From: an uncultured Flavobacterium sp.
GTDB lineage: Bacteria > Bacteroidota > Bacteroidia > Flavobacteriales > Flavobacteriaceae
DNA: 63,194 nt
Assembly (NCBI GenBank): GCA_937773775.1
Contig: CALJVL010000005.1
Coordinates: 1 to 63,194, forward strand
Direction of reading: 5' to 3'
Shown: positions 36,319 to 48,422 of the stretch, piece after piece
How positions within the stretch are numbered: position 1 is the first letter of the stretch
Layout of the letters: each line of letters starts with the position of its first letter
The notes under the pieces: generated by a model
Databases searched by the model: none
Seen by the model: the letters and a program-made list of their open reading frames with translations, nothing else
What the model was told of the DNA's origin: nothing
Program-made: the position numbers and the translations under genes

Positions 36319-38700
36319 TTAGAATTTGAAGTTATAGCTTACCGCCGGAACGATACCAAAAATTGATGTTCTTACCGCTTCGTTATTTCCAGTATCCACA
36401 TTTTCTCTAAAATTTATAGACGCTGCGTTTCTTCGGTTATATAAATTGTAAATACTAAAAACCCATTCGGCTTTCCAGATTCTGTCATTGTTTTTACGCG
36501 GTGTTAATGTTGCGGCAATGTCTAGATGATGATAGGACGGCAGGCGGTTCTCATTTCTTAACCCATAACTTGGAACCGTAACACCTAGGTAATCATACTG
36601 CCCTGTTGGATAGGTGACTGGTTGTCCGCTTTGTAATGAAAAATTCGCTCCAAAAGACCATTTTTCGTTTAAATTATAAGAACTAGTAATGGCAATGTTA
36701 TGTAATTTATCATAAACAGAATTGTACCATTGCCCATTATTAATCCCCGCTTCTAATGGTGTTCTTCCCGGTGTTTGCTGCTCAGATTTAGATAAGGTGT
36801 AGGATATCCATCCGTTCAATTTACCTTCGTTTTTTCGAAACATTACTTCTAAGCCGTAGGATCTTAGTTGGCCGTTAAGAATTATTTGTTCTATTGCTTT
36901 ATTGGCAATCAAATCGGCGCCATCGATGTAATCTAACCTGTTTTGTACTTTTTTATAATATGTTTCTACTTCAAGAGAATACATTTTATCACTGAAGTTT
37001 TTAAAATATCCCAAAGCAACTTGGTCGGCAATTTGTGGCTTGATGTAGTTGTCACTTGGTGTCCAAACATCAAGGGGAGTGGGAGACGAAGTATTTGAGA
37101 TTAACTGTAAATACTGTACCATTCTATTGTAACTCGCTTTTACAGATTGGTCGTCATTGATTTTATAGGCAATAGAAAAACGAGGCTCTAGGTTGTTGTA
37201 GCTTTTAATCGTTTTGTTTTTGCCATAGAACTGAGTGCTTATCGGAGTAGCCTTTTCATATAGCTGTAAATCAGTATTGAAGGTGATAGGGTTATTATCT
37301 GTATAATTATTTACTGTAGACTGTCCTAAGCGATAAAACAGGCTGTAACGTAAACCATAGACTAAAGAGATTTTTTTTGAAATTTCCTGCTCAGCGCTAA
37401 GGTATACAGCCGGTTCAAATGCGTATTTCTTGTCCAATTGGTCAAAATTAAATCCGGAATTCGCATCGGAGGGTCGAATAGTGCCGGGATTAAAGTCGTA
37501 ATAAATCGCGTTTATTCCATAATTTAATTTTAAGTTGTCAGAAATGTAATTCTTGAAGTCGTATTTTATGTTATAGTTCCGAATCCCTGAATCCCATTTG
37601 AATCCAACAAAATCGAGGTCTAGTCCATAATAATAGTCACTGTAAATAAGAGATAAATTTGAAAACAACTTATCTGAAAATAGATGGTTCCAGCGTAAGT
37701 TTAAAGTTGAGTTTCCATAGATATTCATGAATCTTTTATTAAGACTAAAAACATCTCTACCAAAATATCCCGATAAGTATAAGTTATTATTTGGATCTAA
37801 TTTATAACTCAGCTTGGCATTCAAATCATAAAAATAAGCAGAGTTGTCTTTTTGATCTTCGGATAACTTTAAAAATAAATGAGCATAGGAGCTTCTTCCA
37901 CCGAAAAGGAAAGAACCTTTGTCTTTCACTATTGGTCCTTCTGCCAAAATTCTACTTGAGATCAACCCAATTCCACCATTTACATGAAAACCTTTACTGC
38001 TACCGTCTTTTTGATAAATATCCAAAACAGATGACGCTCTTCCTCCGTAACGGGCTGGAATTCCTCCTTTGTATAGCGTTAAATCTTTTATTGCATCGGG
38101 ATTAAAAACGGAGAAAAAACCAAATACGTGCGAGGAATTAAATATGGTTGCCTCGTCCAATAAAATCAAATTTTGATCAGCACCGCCACCACGAACATTG
38201 AATCCAGACGCCCCTTCACCAGCATTAGTAACTCCGGGAAGTAATAACAGTGATTTTATTATATCGACTTCGCCTAGGACGACAGGCATTTTTTTTATGG
38301 AGCTAATCGATAGTTTATTGAGGCTCATCTCTGGGGAACGGATATTAGTGCTAGAGTTTTGACCAGAAATAATAACTTCTTTTAATACTTCGCTGCTGTC
38401 GAATAAACTAAAGTTAGTCTTCTTATTCTCTAATAGTGCAACATTTTTAGTAATGGTCTGAAATCCGATGTAGCTAATTTCTACATTGTAATTTCCTTCA
38501 GGAAGTGTAATGGAATAAAAACCATACTCATTAGTACGAGTAGCCGATTTTATTTCAGGGATATATACATTTACTCCAATCAGTGTTTCGTTGTTTTTAC
38601 TATCGGTAATTATTCCGCTCATAGTAAATTTAACTTGCGAAAAAGAAGAAATAGTGATTAAAAGAAAGATAAATAATAAGCTATATTTTTTGGAAATCAT
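36319..38700 (-). CDS. TonB-dependent receptor with carboxypeptidase-like N-domain
   Basis: This 793-residue outer-membrane transporter has signal peptide MISKKYSLLFIFLLITISSFSQ, a carboxypeptidase-regulatory-like domain (residues about 25-105, TNEYGFYSITLPEGNYNVEI), and a plug with VDIIKSLLLLPGVTNAGEGA and FNVRGGGADQNLILLDEATI. A roughly 580-residue beta-barrel ends in a C-terminal aromatic, AVSYNFKF. It is longer in front but shorter overall than SusC proteins and pairs with a DUF4249 lipoprotein rather than SusD. It is an intact import system for an unidentified ligand. Confidence 0.93.
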   Translation of the reverse strand: MISKKYSLLFIFLLITISSFSQVKFTMSGIITDSKNNETLIGVNVYIPEIKSATRTNEYGFYSITLPEGNYNVEISYIGFQTITKNVALLENKKTNFSLFDSSEVLKEVIISGQNSSTNIRSPEMSLNKLSISSIKKMPVVLGEVDIIKSLLLLPGVTNAGEGASGFNVRGGGADQNLILLDEATIFNSSHVFGFFSVFNPDAIKDLTLYKGGIPARYGGRASSVLDIYQKDGSSKGFHVNGGIGLISSRILAEGPIVKDKGSFLFGGRSSYAHLFLKLSEDQKDNSAYFYDLNAKLSYKLDPNNNLYLSGYFGRDVFSLNKRFMNIYGNSTLNLRWNHLFSDKLFSNLSLIYSDYYYGLDLDFVGFKWDSGIRNYNIKYDFKNYISDNLKLNYGINAIYYDFNPGTIRPSDANSGFNFDQLDKKYAFEPAVYLSAEQEISKKISLVYGLRYSLFYRLGQSTVNNYTDNNPITFNTDLQLYEKATPISTQFYGKNKTIKSYNNLEPRFSIAYKINDDQSVKASYNRMVQYLQLISNTSSPTPLDVWTPSDNYIKPQIADQVALGYFKNFSDKMYSLEVETYYKKVQNRLDYIDGADLIANKAIEQIILNGQLRSYGLEVMFRKNEGKLNGWISYTLSKSEQQTPGRTPLEAGINNGQWYNSVYDKLHNIAITSSYNLNEKWSFGANFSLQSGQPVTYPTGQYDYLGVTVPSYGLRNENRLPSYHHLDIAATLTPRKNNDRIWKAEWVFSIYNLYNRRNAASINFRENVDTGNNEAVRTSIFGIVPAVSYNFKF

Positions 38701-38780
38701 TTCTTTTATTTTGAATTACGAATTTCGCAAAAAGATGAGTAAATTGCTACTAAACAATGGTTAAAATACTATTAAAAAAA

Positions 38781-38802
38781 AGACAACGGTTTCCAGTTGT
38801 CT
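38781..38802. terminator. icd terminator, symmetric
   Basis: AGACAAC / GTTGTCT hairpin with an 8-nt loop, flanked by A-runs and T-runs. On the minus strand it lies 28 bp after the icd stop. Confidence 0.8.
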
Positions 38803-38829
38803 TTTTTACATGTGATAGGAATAATCAAA

Positions 38830-41196
<2,367 letters not shown>

Positions 41197-41279
41197 CTAG
41201 ATAAACTAAAATTGTTACTTCTTGTAAGTCATTTGCTCGTGAATAGAAAAACTTAATTTTAAAAAAAAAGCATAAAAAA

Positions 41280-41300
41280 AGTCCCGACAGCGTCGGGACT
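41280..41300 (-). terminator. rplS terminator
   Basis: A perfect AGTCCCGAC / GTCGGGACT hairpin with a 3-nt loop is followed on the minus strand by a T-run, 22 bp after the rplS stop. Confidence 0.9.
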
Positions 41301-41322
41301 TTTATGATAAAGAAATATTTGA

Positions 41323-41673
41323 CTATCTTCTTTTGTCTTTAATTTTTGCTTTTTTACCAGTAAGTTCTCTGAAGTAGAAAATTCTAGCTCTACGAACTGC
41401 ACCTTTTTTGTTGATTTCAACTTTTTGTAAAGCTGGCAAGTTTACAGGGAAGATACGCTCTACACCTACAGAACCTGACATTTTACGAATTGTAAAAGTT
41501 TCTGTGTTACCAGAACCTCTTCTTTGGATAACAACTCCTTTAAAAAACTGTGTTCTAGTTTTTTCACCCTCTTTAATTTCGTAGTATACAGTGATAGTAT
41601 CTCCAGCTCCAAATACAGGAAAGTCTTTTCTAGGTACTAATTCGTCTTGTACGAATTTCATTAAATCTGCCAT
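41323..41673 (-). CDS. rplS: 50S ribosomal protein L19
   Basis: L19 sits at the subunit interface of the ribosome. The 116-residue protein has PVFGAGDTITVYYEIKEGEK, the family core FKGVVIQRRGSGNTETFTIR, SGSVGVERIFPVNLPALQKV and the basic RRARIFYFRELTGKKAKIKD tail. It is downstream of trmD, a common bacterial pairing, but a promoter element at 41746-41753 suggests its own transcript as well. Confidence 0.98.
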   Translation of the reverse strand: MADLMKFVQDELVPRKDFPVFGAGDTITVYYEIKEGEKTRTQFFKGVVIQRRGSGNTETFTIRKMSGSVGVERIFPVNLPALQKVEINKKGAVRRARIFYFRELTGKKAKIKDKRR

Positions 41674-41745
41674 AATAATTCTTATTATTGATTTTCATCA
41701 AATCAACATTCACGGATCTCGCCAGAGGTTGGTCTAAAGTGGCGG

Positions 41746-41753
41746 CAAAAGTA
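41746..41753 (-). promoter_or_regulatory. rplS -7 element (TACTTTTG)
   Basis: On the minus strand TACTTTTG fits TAnnTTTG, 73 bp before the rplS start, in the trmD-rplS gap. Confidence 0.5.
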
Positions 41754-41836
41754 GAAAATTATTTTGAATTATAAATTATAAATTTAAAATAATTTAAATC
41801 CTTATTTTTAGCAATTTAGAATTTTAAAGCAAACAT

Positions 41837-42517
41837 TTATTCCTCTTCCAATAAATCAGGACGTCTCGTTTTTGTGTGCTCATAAGACATGTCTTCCCTC
41901 CATTTGTCAATTTTCGCAAAATTTCCGCTAGTCAAAACTTCTGGAACTTTCCATCCCTTGTAATCTGCAGGTCTCGTGTAGATAGGTCCTGACAATAATC
42001 CGTCTTGAAAACTATCTGTTAATGCCGAGGTTTCATCACTTAAAACCCCCGGGATCAAACGGATTAAAGCATCGGATAATACCAAAGCTCCAAGTTCGCC
42101 TCCACTCAATACGTAATCGCCAATAGATATTTCTTTCGTAATAAAATGATCACGAACGCGCTGATCCACTCCTTTATAATGTCCGCATAAGATGATAATG
42201 TTCTTATAGATCGACATAGTGTTGGCCATTTTTTGGTTCAAAGTTTCTCCGTCTGGGGACATATAAATAATTTCGTCATAGCTTCTTTCGCTTTTCAATT
42301 GTGTAATACAGGCATCAATAGGCTGCACCGTCATCACCATGCCAGCTCCGCCACCGTATTGGTAATCGTCTACACTTTTTTGTTTGTTCGTGGTATAATC
42401 CCTTAAATTATGAAAATGAACTTCCACAAGGCCTTTGTCGATGGCACGCTTCATAATTGAAGCTTCAAACGGACTTCGTAATAATTCAGGTAAAACGGTA
42501 ACAATATCAATGCGCAT
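41837..42517 (-). CDS. trmD: tRNA (guanine-N1)-methyltransferase
   Basis: TrmD makes m1G37 in tRNA and guards the reading frame. The 226-residue SPOUT enzyme has [54 protein letters not shown] and the trefoil-knot SAM site [18 protein letters not shown]. It also has the linker [20 protein letters not shown] and the C-terminal domain. Size is typical. It precedes rplS by about 160 bp, as in many bacteria, though without rimM here. Confidence 0.97.
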   Translation of the reverse strand: MRIDIVTVLPELLRSPFEASIMKRAIDKGLVEVHFHNLRDYTTNKQKSVDDYQYGGGAGMVMTVQPIDACITQLKSERSYDEIIYMSPDGETLNQKMANTMSIYKNIIILCGHYKGVDQRVRDHFITKEISIGDYVLSGGELGALVLSDALIRLIPGVLSDETSALTDSFQDGLLSGPIYTRPADYKGWKVPEVLTSGNFAKIDKWREDMSYEHTKTRRPDLLEEE

Positions 42518-42589
42518 AATTTTATGTCTAAATTTATTTCATCAGCTTACCACACTGGCGCTTGTTGAAGTTGCGAAGGTACAATGTTT

Positions 42590-42960
42590 TTTAATGGGTA
42601 GTTTGTTTCGGGATTGATGCTTTATTAATTTCCGTGGTCGTAAGTCCAATGCTAGTGGCTGGGTTATTTATTATTATCTTGTTTTTAGAAAAGAGATACT
42701 CTTGCTTTCAACCACCACAACAGCCTAAAAGAGCATCTCTCCTTTTAAAAGAGCAGATGATTTTGTTTTTTAGGATGTCTAAAGATTAAGGACTATCGAT
42801 TGTTACATTTCTGATAGTGAGCGCAATATTTCTTATTTATGCCTTGGAGATTTTTTTGTTTGGAAAGGAGGCTGTTAGCGAAGTGATCGTTTAGAAATAC
42901 GCTTTTGGATTTTCTTTTGTACTTTTAATTAAGCCCCAAATTTTATATTTTGAGGCCTAA
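42590..42960 (+). pseudogene. Remnant of a membrane protein gene
   Basis: One continuous plus-strand frame with two in-frame stops encodes hydrophobic segments VVVSPMLVAGLFIIILFLEK and VTFLIVSAIFLIYALEIFLF, then FGFSFVLLIKPQILYFEA, ending at a stop at 42960. The last part recalls the end of the membrane domain in Bacteroidota membrane-anchored AraC-type regulators, just before the DNA-binding domain, which is absent. The identity is tentative; that it is decayed coding sequence is more certain. Confidence 0.4.
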
Positions 42961-42972
42961 AGAACTTTACGC

Positions 42973-45498
42973 TTACATTATGTTACTAAAGAAAATAGCA
43001 TTCCAAAACAACTTTTCTGTACCCAACCAGAATGATCTAAAATTAGTATTATCTGTAAAAACGATGATTTTTCCGTCTCCCTTTTTTATCGATTGAAATG
43101 GAACTGTCCCTTTTAAGAACTCTAAATTTGGTTTGGAAATATAACCACTAATCAATGGATTTTTTGTGTACTGAATAGGGTTATTGTAACTATTTTTATT
43201 AGGTTCAATAATAATAGATGTATTTCTAAAAATTGGCATTGTGTTCCTTGGCATCCCAAAATTAATTGGATGAGATAGGTCTAATTGAGTTTCAAATATT
43301 GCACCTGCGATTTCTTGTGCGCCCTTGTAATCTCCCGATTGCTCGAATGAAATGTCCTTTGCCTCCAGCTCTCCAGTTTTAAAAACTAATTCTATTAATT
43401 TGTTGTCATTTAACCATTTGATTGCATCTTGATAAGCAATTAAAGTTCCGCCACTTTGTATCCATTGCTCCATTTTTGTAATGACTTTTGGAGAAAAGTT
43501 GGAATAGTTTCCATTTACTAGTATTAATGTCGTGTACTTATTTAAATCCACACGTTCTAGTTGATCTGTATTTATTTTGGTTAATGGCATAGCTGCTTTT
43601 TGGTCAAACAGATGCCATATTTCGCCTGCATCAGAGGGATCTACTCCTTGTCCTACTACCATAGCAACTTTGGGTTGTGTTAGTGTTACAAAATTTGGAT
43701 TTCCTAAGTTTATACCGTCCGTAAACCCTGTTTCGACTCCTGTAACTTCAAAGGTATAGTCGGGTATTATTTGGTTAAGATAATTGAATATTTCATCGGA
43801 AGTCATTTCCTGATTTTGGACTGGAATGAGCAAGCTGCCGTAAGAAAATGTTTTGCCAACGTGGGTAAACGGCTGCTTGCTTGTTTTAACGCGTAAGTTT
43901 TTAGAAAGAATCTGATTTAAGAATTTTGGGGATTGATGATCCGTCCATTCAATTAAATAACCAATATTACTTTTTTTAGATACTACCCCAGTTTTTACAA
44001 TTGGGTTATATTTGTCGCCAGCAAGACCAAGAGCGTTTAATCCTTCAAAATTTAAGTTGAAAGCCAAGTCAAAACTCCAAGCTGAAATGTCATAAAACAA
44101 ACTGTCTTTGAATATGGTTTGCTTGTCAAAAATAGCATTGATAAGCCGTGTGTTTTTCTGCTCTACTGGAATAATATAACTTAGATTTTTGGTAAACTTC
44201 TTTTTGTTGATTGTGACATCTTCTTTCAATTCCAACATTTCAATTTTATGTTGATTCAGTATTTTTGCCAGTTCATTCACTCTTGTTGCATCTTTTTCAT
44301 CTCCGAATATATAGGCTTTTGTTTTACTTTTTTTACTTTCATTTGTAGCATTTATATAAAAGTCTCTTTGATATTCAAGGAGCTCTATTCGCATTTCATA
44401 TGCTGCTTGCAGTGATGATAAACTCGTAGTAAATTGGTTTCTAATAGTAAACGGAAAAGTTAATATTCCGTTGGCACTTTCTTGCGCATGCCCTCTTGAA
44501 CTGGCTTGCTCAAACAAGATCCCAATTGTCCCGTTAATATCGGGATAAGAAGAACCTTTACCATAATAAAAGTCATCATAATTTTCTTCAATAAAATAGG
44601 AGCTGCCTATTTTATCTAATGCTTTAGCGTGATATCCAGCAATTTTTCTAGTTAAAACCTGATTGAGTTCTGGAGTATGAGGATTGGTACGACTTGGCTC
44701 TCCTGGCTGGAAAAAATAAGTAGCATTCGTTCCCATTTCGTGAAAATCGCACAATATATTGGGCATCCATTTGCGGTAGGTTCTTATCCTTGCTTGACTT
44801 TCGGGAAGTTGAGCTGGCAACCAGTCGCGATTCATATCAAACCAATAATGATTATAACGGCCCTTAGGCCACATTTCATTAAATTCTCTGTCATTAGAAT
44901 CAGTGACGAGGTGGGTACTTTTATTACTGTTTACCCATGTAGAAAAGCGGTGTAATCCGTCGGGGTTAAAAGAAGGATCTAATAAAATAATAGTTTTTTC
45001 TAGTGTTTTTTCTAGCTCTGGACTTTCTGCAGCAGCGAGGTAGTACGCTAAAGCTATTGCAGCGCCTGTGCCGCTAGATTCATTACCGTGAATTGAATAT
45101 CCTAAATATACAACAATTGGCAAATCAGAAAGATCACTATTATTAGCCTCTGAATCTGTAATCGCTTGATGTCTTTTAAGGATTTCATCAATATTAGCAA
45201 GGTTTTTTGGACTCGAAATAGTGAGTAATTGCAAGGGTCTATTTTCAAAAGTAGCCCCCGTTGTTTCAATTAATATTCGATTAGACGCTTTTGCTACTTC
45301 TTTCATATAAAGTGCTACTTGTGTGTGATCAGCGTGCATTTCTCCCAGCTCAAAATTGAGAACGCTTTTAGGGGTTGGGATACTTTTGTTGTACGTAATA
45401 TTTTGTGGTAAATAATAATCTAATGTAGGTTGCTCTTTTTGTTGTTGAGCGCTAGCTCCAAAAGCAATTAAGATTGTAAAATAAAAAATAAATCTCAT
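42973..45498 (-). CDS. Secreted M14-family zinc carboxypeptidase
   Basis: The 841-residue product has signal peptide MRFIFYFTILIAFGASAQQ. The M14 catalytic domain has the zinc ligands in YSIHGNESSGTGAA (HxxE) and the third ligand in CDFHEMGTN. Between them lie LDPSFNPDGLHRFSTW and DMNRDWLPAQLPESQA, and the catalytic Glu is likely in LFEQASSRGHAQ. The second half (about 400-841) is an extra domain of the type seen in large Bacteroidota M14 peptidases, with GNYSNFSPKVITKMEQWIQS resembling a glutamine-amidotransferase-like fold. It is probably exported and digests peptides. It stands alone. Confidence 0.9.
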   Translation of the reverse strand: MRFIFYFTILIAFGASAQQQKEQPTLDYYLPQNITYNKSIPTPKSVLNFELGEMHADHTQVALYMKEVAKASNRILIETTGATFENRPLQLLTISSPKNLANIDEILKRHQAITDSEANNSDLSDLPIVVYLGYSIHGNESSGTGAAIALAYYLAAAESPELEKTLEKTIILLDPSFNPDGLHRFSTWVNSNKSTHLVTDSNDREFNEMWPKGRYNHYWFDMNRDWLPAQLPESQARIRTYRKWMPNILCDFHEMGTNATYFFQPGEPSRTNPHTPELNQVLTRKIAGYHAKALDKIGSSYFIEENYDDFYYGKGSSYPDINGTIGILFEQASSRGHAQESANGILTFPFTIRNQFTTSLSSLQAAYEMRIELLEYQRDFYINATNESKKSKTKAYIFGDEKDATRVNELAKILNQHKIEMLELKEDVTINKKKFTKNLSYIIPVEQKNTRLINAIFDKQTIFKDSLFYDISAWSFDLAFNLNFEGLNALGLAGDKYNPIVKTGVVSKKSNIGYLIEWTDHQSPKFLNQILSKNLRVKTSKQPFTHVGKTFSYGSLLIPVQNQEMTSDEIFNYLNQIIPDYTFEVTGVETGFTDGINLGNPNFVTLTQPKVAMVVGQGVDPSDAGEIWHLFDQKAAMPLTKINTDQLERVDLNKYTTLILVNGNYSNFSPKVITKMEQWIQSGGTLIAYQDAIKWLNDNKLIELVFKTGELEAKDISFEQSGDYKGAQEIAGAIFETQLDLSHPINFGMPRNTMPIFRNTSIIIEPNKNSYNNPIQYTKNPLISGYISKPNLEFLKGTVPFQSIKKGDGKIIVFTDNTNFRSFWLGTEKLFWNAIFFSNIM

Positions 45499-46676
45499 AT
45501 TAGGTGTTTTAATTAGGTTTTTTTTAATGTAATTTTGTTAGTTTATTTAATGGCCAAATCGCTTCAGATGATGACTTAAATAGTTTCGAATTAGTTTCTG
45601 TCATGGTAATTCTTTTTCCCAAATAGTATTTATTTGTAAAAACAAATTATTTAGCGGTTAGACTATGTTTTTTTAATTAACTAATGTAGATTCTCTCTTT
45701 CGTTCTTAGAATTAAAAATTGTATCAAACGGTTGTACTTAAACTCGAGTTTTTGATAATCAAGTTCAATGGAATTTGCTGTTTTTACATATTTCATCAAA
45801 ACAGGTATTACCGCATTTTGCTTGGCTTTCCGTGGGTGATTTCCGTAAACCTAAAATCATGGCTTAATTCCCCAATTCCTCGAAAATTGAATTCATTATC
45901 CTTGTACCTTTGTTAAAAAACAAATATAGACTATTTTTTTCGGTGATGACCTTGATTTTATTTAGTGTTATTTAGAGGGACTAATATAAAAATTTCCTTA
46001 GTGTATTTTAACAAAGAACTTTTTTATTTGACTATAAAAAGATTCAATCTATGAAGATTTTTTCAAAAGAAACTTCATCTGTTAGTATCCTGTTTATAGT
46101 TGCTAGCTAGCCGGCTACTTAGGTACATAATAAATCGGATTTTGAAGACTTTCATAGGAACTGATCGGATCATGATTTACCTTAATAAGGGAACAGCATT
46201 TGTTGCGCGAAGCTACTTTAATAAATATATTTAGCTTCGTTCGATTCGGTGATTTTGGTACCTTGATAAACTGCTTGATAGAGGGAACTCCGCAATTTCG
46301 CAATGCTTCAGATCCATGCTAATCGCTCTTAGTTATGTAATCTTTTATTTCTCGGGATTAATTATTACTGGGATTGTTTTCCTGTATTCAGATTTATATG
46401 GGGTGTATATTTATCAAATAAAACTCGTGTTTGTTCAGTAATTCTACAATGAAGAAACCGAATGAATAATGAATAGCATATTTGTGTCTTTAGGTTTGCA
46501 GTAGGCAGCTGCAGATCCGGCCTTTTGATTGTTTTTATGGCAATTTATGGCGGGTATTTTTTAAGCTTAGTGTGTCTGTAGTTATCTGTTTTGACCTTTT
46601 CTTTTTTATGTTTAAAGGTGCGAATATAAACGCAAGACCATAGAAATAAAGTAGGAATGAATAGAGATTAATTTCG
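45499..46676. other. 1.2-kb region without an intact gene
   Basis: Only short frames without family features occur. Some look like gene remains: an ATG at 46051 followed by KIFSKETSSVSILFIVAS and a stop, which recalls the start of DUF2975 membrane proteins, and a hydrophobic frame from 46315 (MLIALSYVIFYFSGLIITG). A mirror-like AGCTAGCTAGC run lies near 46102. I see no terminator for the M14 gene on this side and no RNA gene. Confidence 0.4.
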
Positions 46677-46684
46677 TAAATTTG
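46677..46684 (+). promoter_or_regulatory. -7 element for the immunophilin gene (TAAATTTG)
   Basis: TAAATTTG fits TAnnTTTG, 24 bp before the ATG at 46709, and supports that start rather than the TTG at 46682. Confidence 0.6.
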
Positions 46685-46708
46685 CATTTCAATAAAAATT
46701 ACACAAAA

Positions 46709-47641
46709 ATGGAAAATGGAATATACGCTAAATTCAACACCGTTAAAGGAGCTGTTTTAGTAAAACTAGAGCACGAATTGACACCGGGAACCGTAGGGAA
46801 TTTTGTAGCACTTGCAGAAGGAAATATGGAAAATAAAGTTAAACCACAAGGGACAAAATTTTATGACGGTTTAAAATTTCATAGAGTAATTCCAGATTTT
46901 ATGGTTCAAGGAGGATGTCCTCAAGGAACCGGAACCGGAGACCCAGGCTACAAATTTGATGATGAGTTTCACCCAAGTTTGAAACACGATAGACCAGGAA
47001 TATTGGCTATGGCTAATTCAGGACCTGGAACTAACGGATCTCAATTTTACATTACACACGTTCCAACTTCATGGTTAGACGGAAAACATACTGTTTTTGG
47101 ACATGTTGTTGAAGGGCAGGATGTAGTTGACGCTGTAGGTCAAGGTGACGTTTTAGACACTTTAGAAATACTAAGAGTAGGAGATGAAGCTAAGAACTGG
47201 AATGCTATCGAAGCTTTTATCACTTTCAAAGGTGCACGTAACAAGCGTGATGCTGCATTGAAGGCAGATGCTGAAGCGGCTATGGAGAAGTTAGCTGCTG
47301 GTTTTGAAAAAACAGAAAGCGGATTGCGTTACCAATTCATTCAAAAAGGTGAAGGCAAGCAAGCTCAAGCAGGAAAAACAGTTTCTGTTCACTATGAAGG
47401 CTCATTAGAGAGCGGAAAGGTTTTTGACTCTTCTTATCCAAGAAAAAAACCAATCGAATTCAAATTAGGAGAAGGTCAGGTAATTGAAGGATGGGATGAA
47501 GGTATTCAATTGTTGAGAGTGGGTGATAAAGCACGTTTTGTTATTCCATCTGATTTAGGATACGGATCTCGCGGTGCTGGAGGGGCAATTCCGCCAAACG
47601 CAACTTTGATATTTGACGTAGAGTTAATGGACGTTAAATAG
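46709..47641 (+). CDS. Cyclophilin-FKBP fusion peptidyl-prolyl isomerase
   Basis: The 310-residue protein joins two unrelated prolyl-isomerase folds. The N-terminal cyclophilin (about residues 1-165) has [41 protein letters not shown] and [16 protein letters not shown] helical linker rich in Ala and Lys (about 170-200) follows. The C-terminal FKBP (about 205-310) has [38 protein letters not shown] and [20 protein letters not shown]. Dual-family immunophilins of this cyclophilin-FKBP order are known from Flavobacterium and a few other organisms. No signal peptide is seen, so it is a cytosolic folding helper. Confidence 0.95.
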   Translation: MENGIYAKFNTVKGAVLVKLEHELTPGTVGNFVALAEGNMENKVKPQGTKFYDGLKFHRVIPDFMVQGGCPQGTGTGDPGYKFDDEFHPSLKHDRPGILAMANSGPGTNGSQFYITHVPTSWLDGKHTVFGHVVEGQDVVDAVGQGDVLDTLEILRVGDEAKNWNAIEAFITFKGARNKRDAALKADAEAAMEKLAAGFEKTESGLRYQFIQKGEGKQAQAGKTVSVHYEGSLESGKVFDSSYPRKKPIEFKLGEGQVIEGWDEGIQLLRVGDKARFVIPSDLGYGSRGAGGAIPPNATLIFDVELMDVK

Positions 47642-47685
47642 TAATTAGTGATCAGCTTTTAGCCATCAGTTAACATAAATAAAAA

Positions 47686-47707
47686 AACCAAAGTGAAAGC
47701 TTTGGTT
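47686..47707 (+). terminator. Terminator of the immunophilin gene
   Basis: AACCAAAG / CTTTGGTT hairpin with a 6-nt loop, followed by seven T residues and preceded by an A-run. Confidence 0.85.
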
Positions 47708-47713
47708 TTTTTA

Positions 47714-47748
47714 TGCTCACTGCTCACTGCTCACTGCTCACTGCTCAC
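47714..47748. repeat. Five tandem copies of TGCTCAC
   Basis: A perfect 7-bp unit is repeated five times without interruption. It sits between the immunophilin terminator and the convergent thioredoxin-like gene; its last copy contains that gene's TGA stop (47745-47747). Confidence 0.95.
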
Positions 47749-48311
47749 TTCTCCTGTTTCCACTTAATATTACAGCCCATACTTGGTTTTTGATTGGGAT
47801 TAATTTTTCTGTTGTAAATAACTCCGTCAATAGCACCTCGTAGATCATTTCCGCTTAAAGGTATTCCGTTTCCGGGACGGCTGTCGTCGAGCTGCCCACG
47901 ATAAATTAACTCGTCTTGGTTGTCGAACAAAAAGAAATCAGGTGTGCAGGCCGCATCATAGGCTTTCGCTACTTCCTGCGTTTCATCGTAGAGATACGGA
48001 AATTCAAAATTATTCTCAAAAGCAAACTCTGTCATCAACTTGGGAGCGTCCTGCGGGTAGTTGGTCACGTCATTACTCGATATGGCTATAATTCCAAGCC
48101 CTTGTACTCTATAATCATTGGCAATCATGACGACCTCCTCGATAACGTGAAGTACAAAGGGGCAGTGATTGCAGATAAAAATAACCAATGTTCCTTCTTC
48201 GCCTTTTAAATTAGCAAAAGAAAAGGTCCCTTTTCCGGACTTCATGTCTTTTAGGTAAAATTCGGGAGCTTTTGTTCCTAATGCTAGCATATTAGAGGCG
48301 GTTCTTGACAT
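47745..48311 (-). CDS. Thioredoxin-like (AhpC/TSA-type) protein
   Basis: The 188-residue protein has the thioredoxin fold with the redox motif CNHCPF (FICNHCPFVLHVIEE), GIIAISSNDVTNYPQDAP, FPYLYDETQEVAKAYDA, and the cis-proline segment CTPDFFLFD. It continues with the YRGQLDDSRPGNG motif of the Bacteroidota 'thioredoxin family protein' group. It has no signal peptide, so it is probably a cytosolic thiol oxidoreductase or peroxiredoxin relative; substrate is unknown. The stop codon lies in a tandem heptamer repeat. Confidence 0.88.
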   Translation of the reverse strand: MSRTASNMLALGTKAPEFYLKDMKSGKGTFSFANLKGEEGTLVIFICNHCPFVLHVIEEVVMIANDYRVQGLGIIAISSNDVTNYPQDAPKLMTEFAFENNFEFPYLYDETQEVAKAYDAACTPDFFLFDNQDELIYRGQLDDSRPGNGIPLSGNDLRGAIDGVIYNRKINPNQKPSMGCNIKWKQEK

Positions 48312-48422
48312 TATATTGTTTTTAGGTTTAAAGTCTAAAGTTAAGAAAAAAGGATTGTTTTTGGTCTTAAAAAAGCTAAATTTAGATTTTAAATGATCGG
48401 AAAAACTAAAGATTAAATTGAT

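Noticed and set aside
46051..46110. Start of a DUF2975 gene
   Set aside because: Only about 18 codons match by memory before a stop; too short to call as a feature.
46537..46600. AIYGGYF peptide resembling TauE/SafE permeases
   Set aside because: One short motif with no continuation in any frame; chance cannot be excluded.
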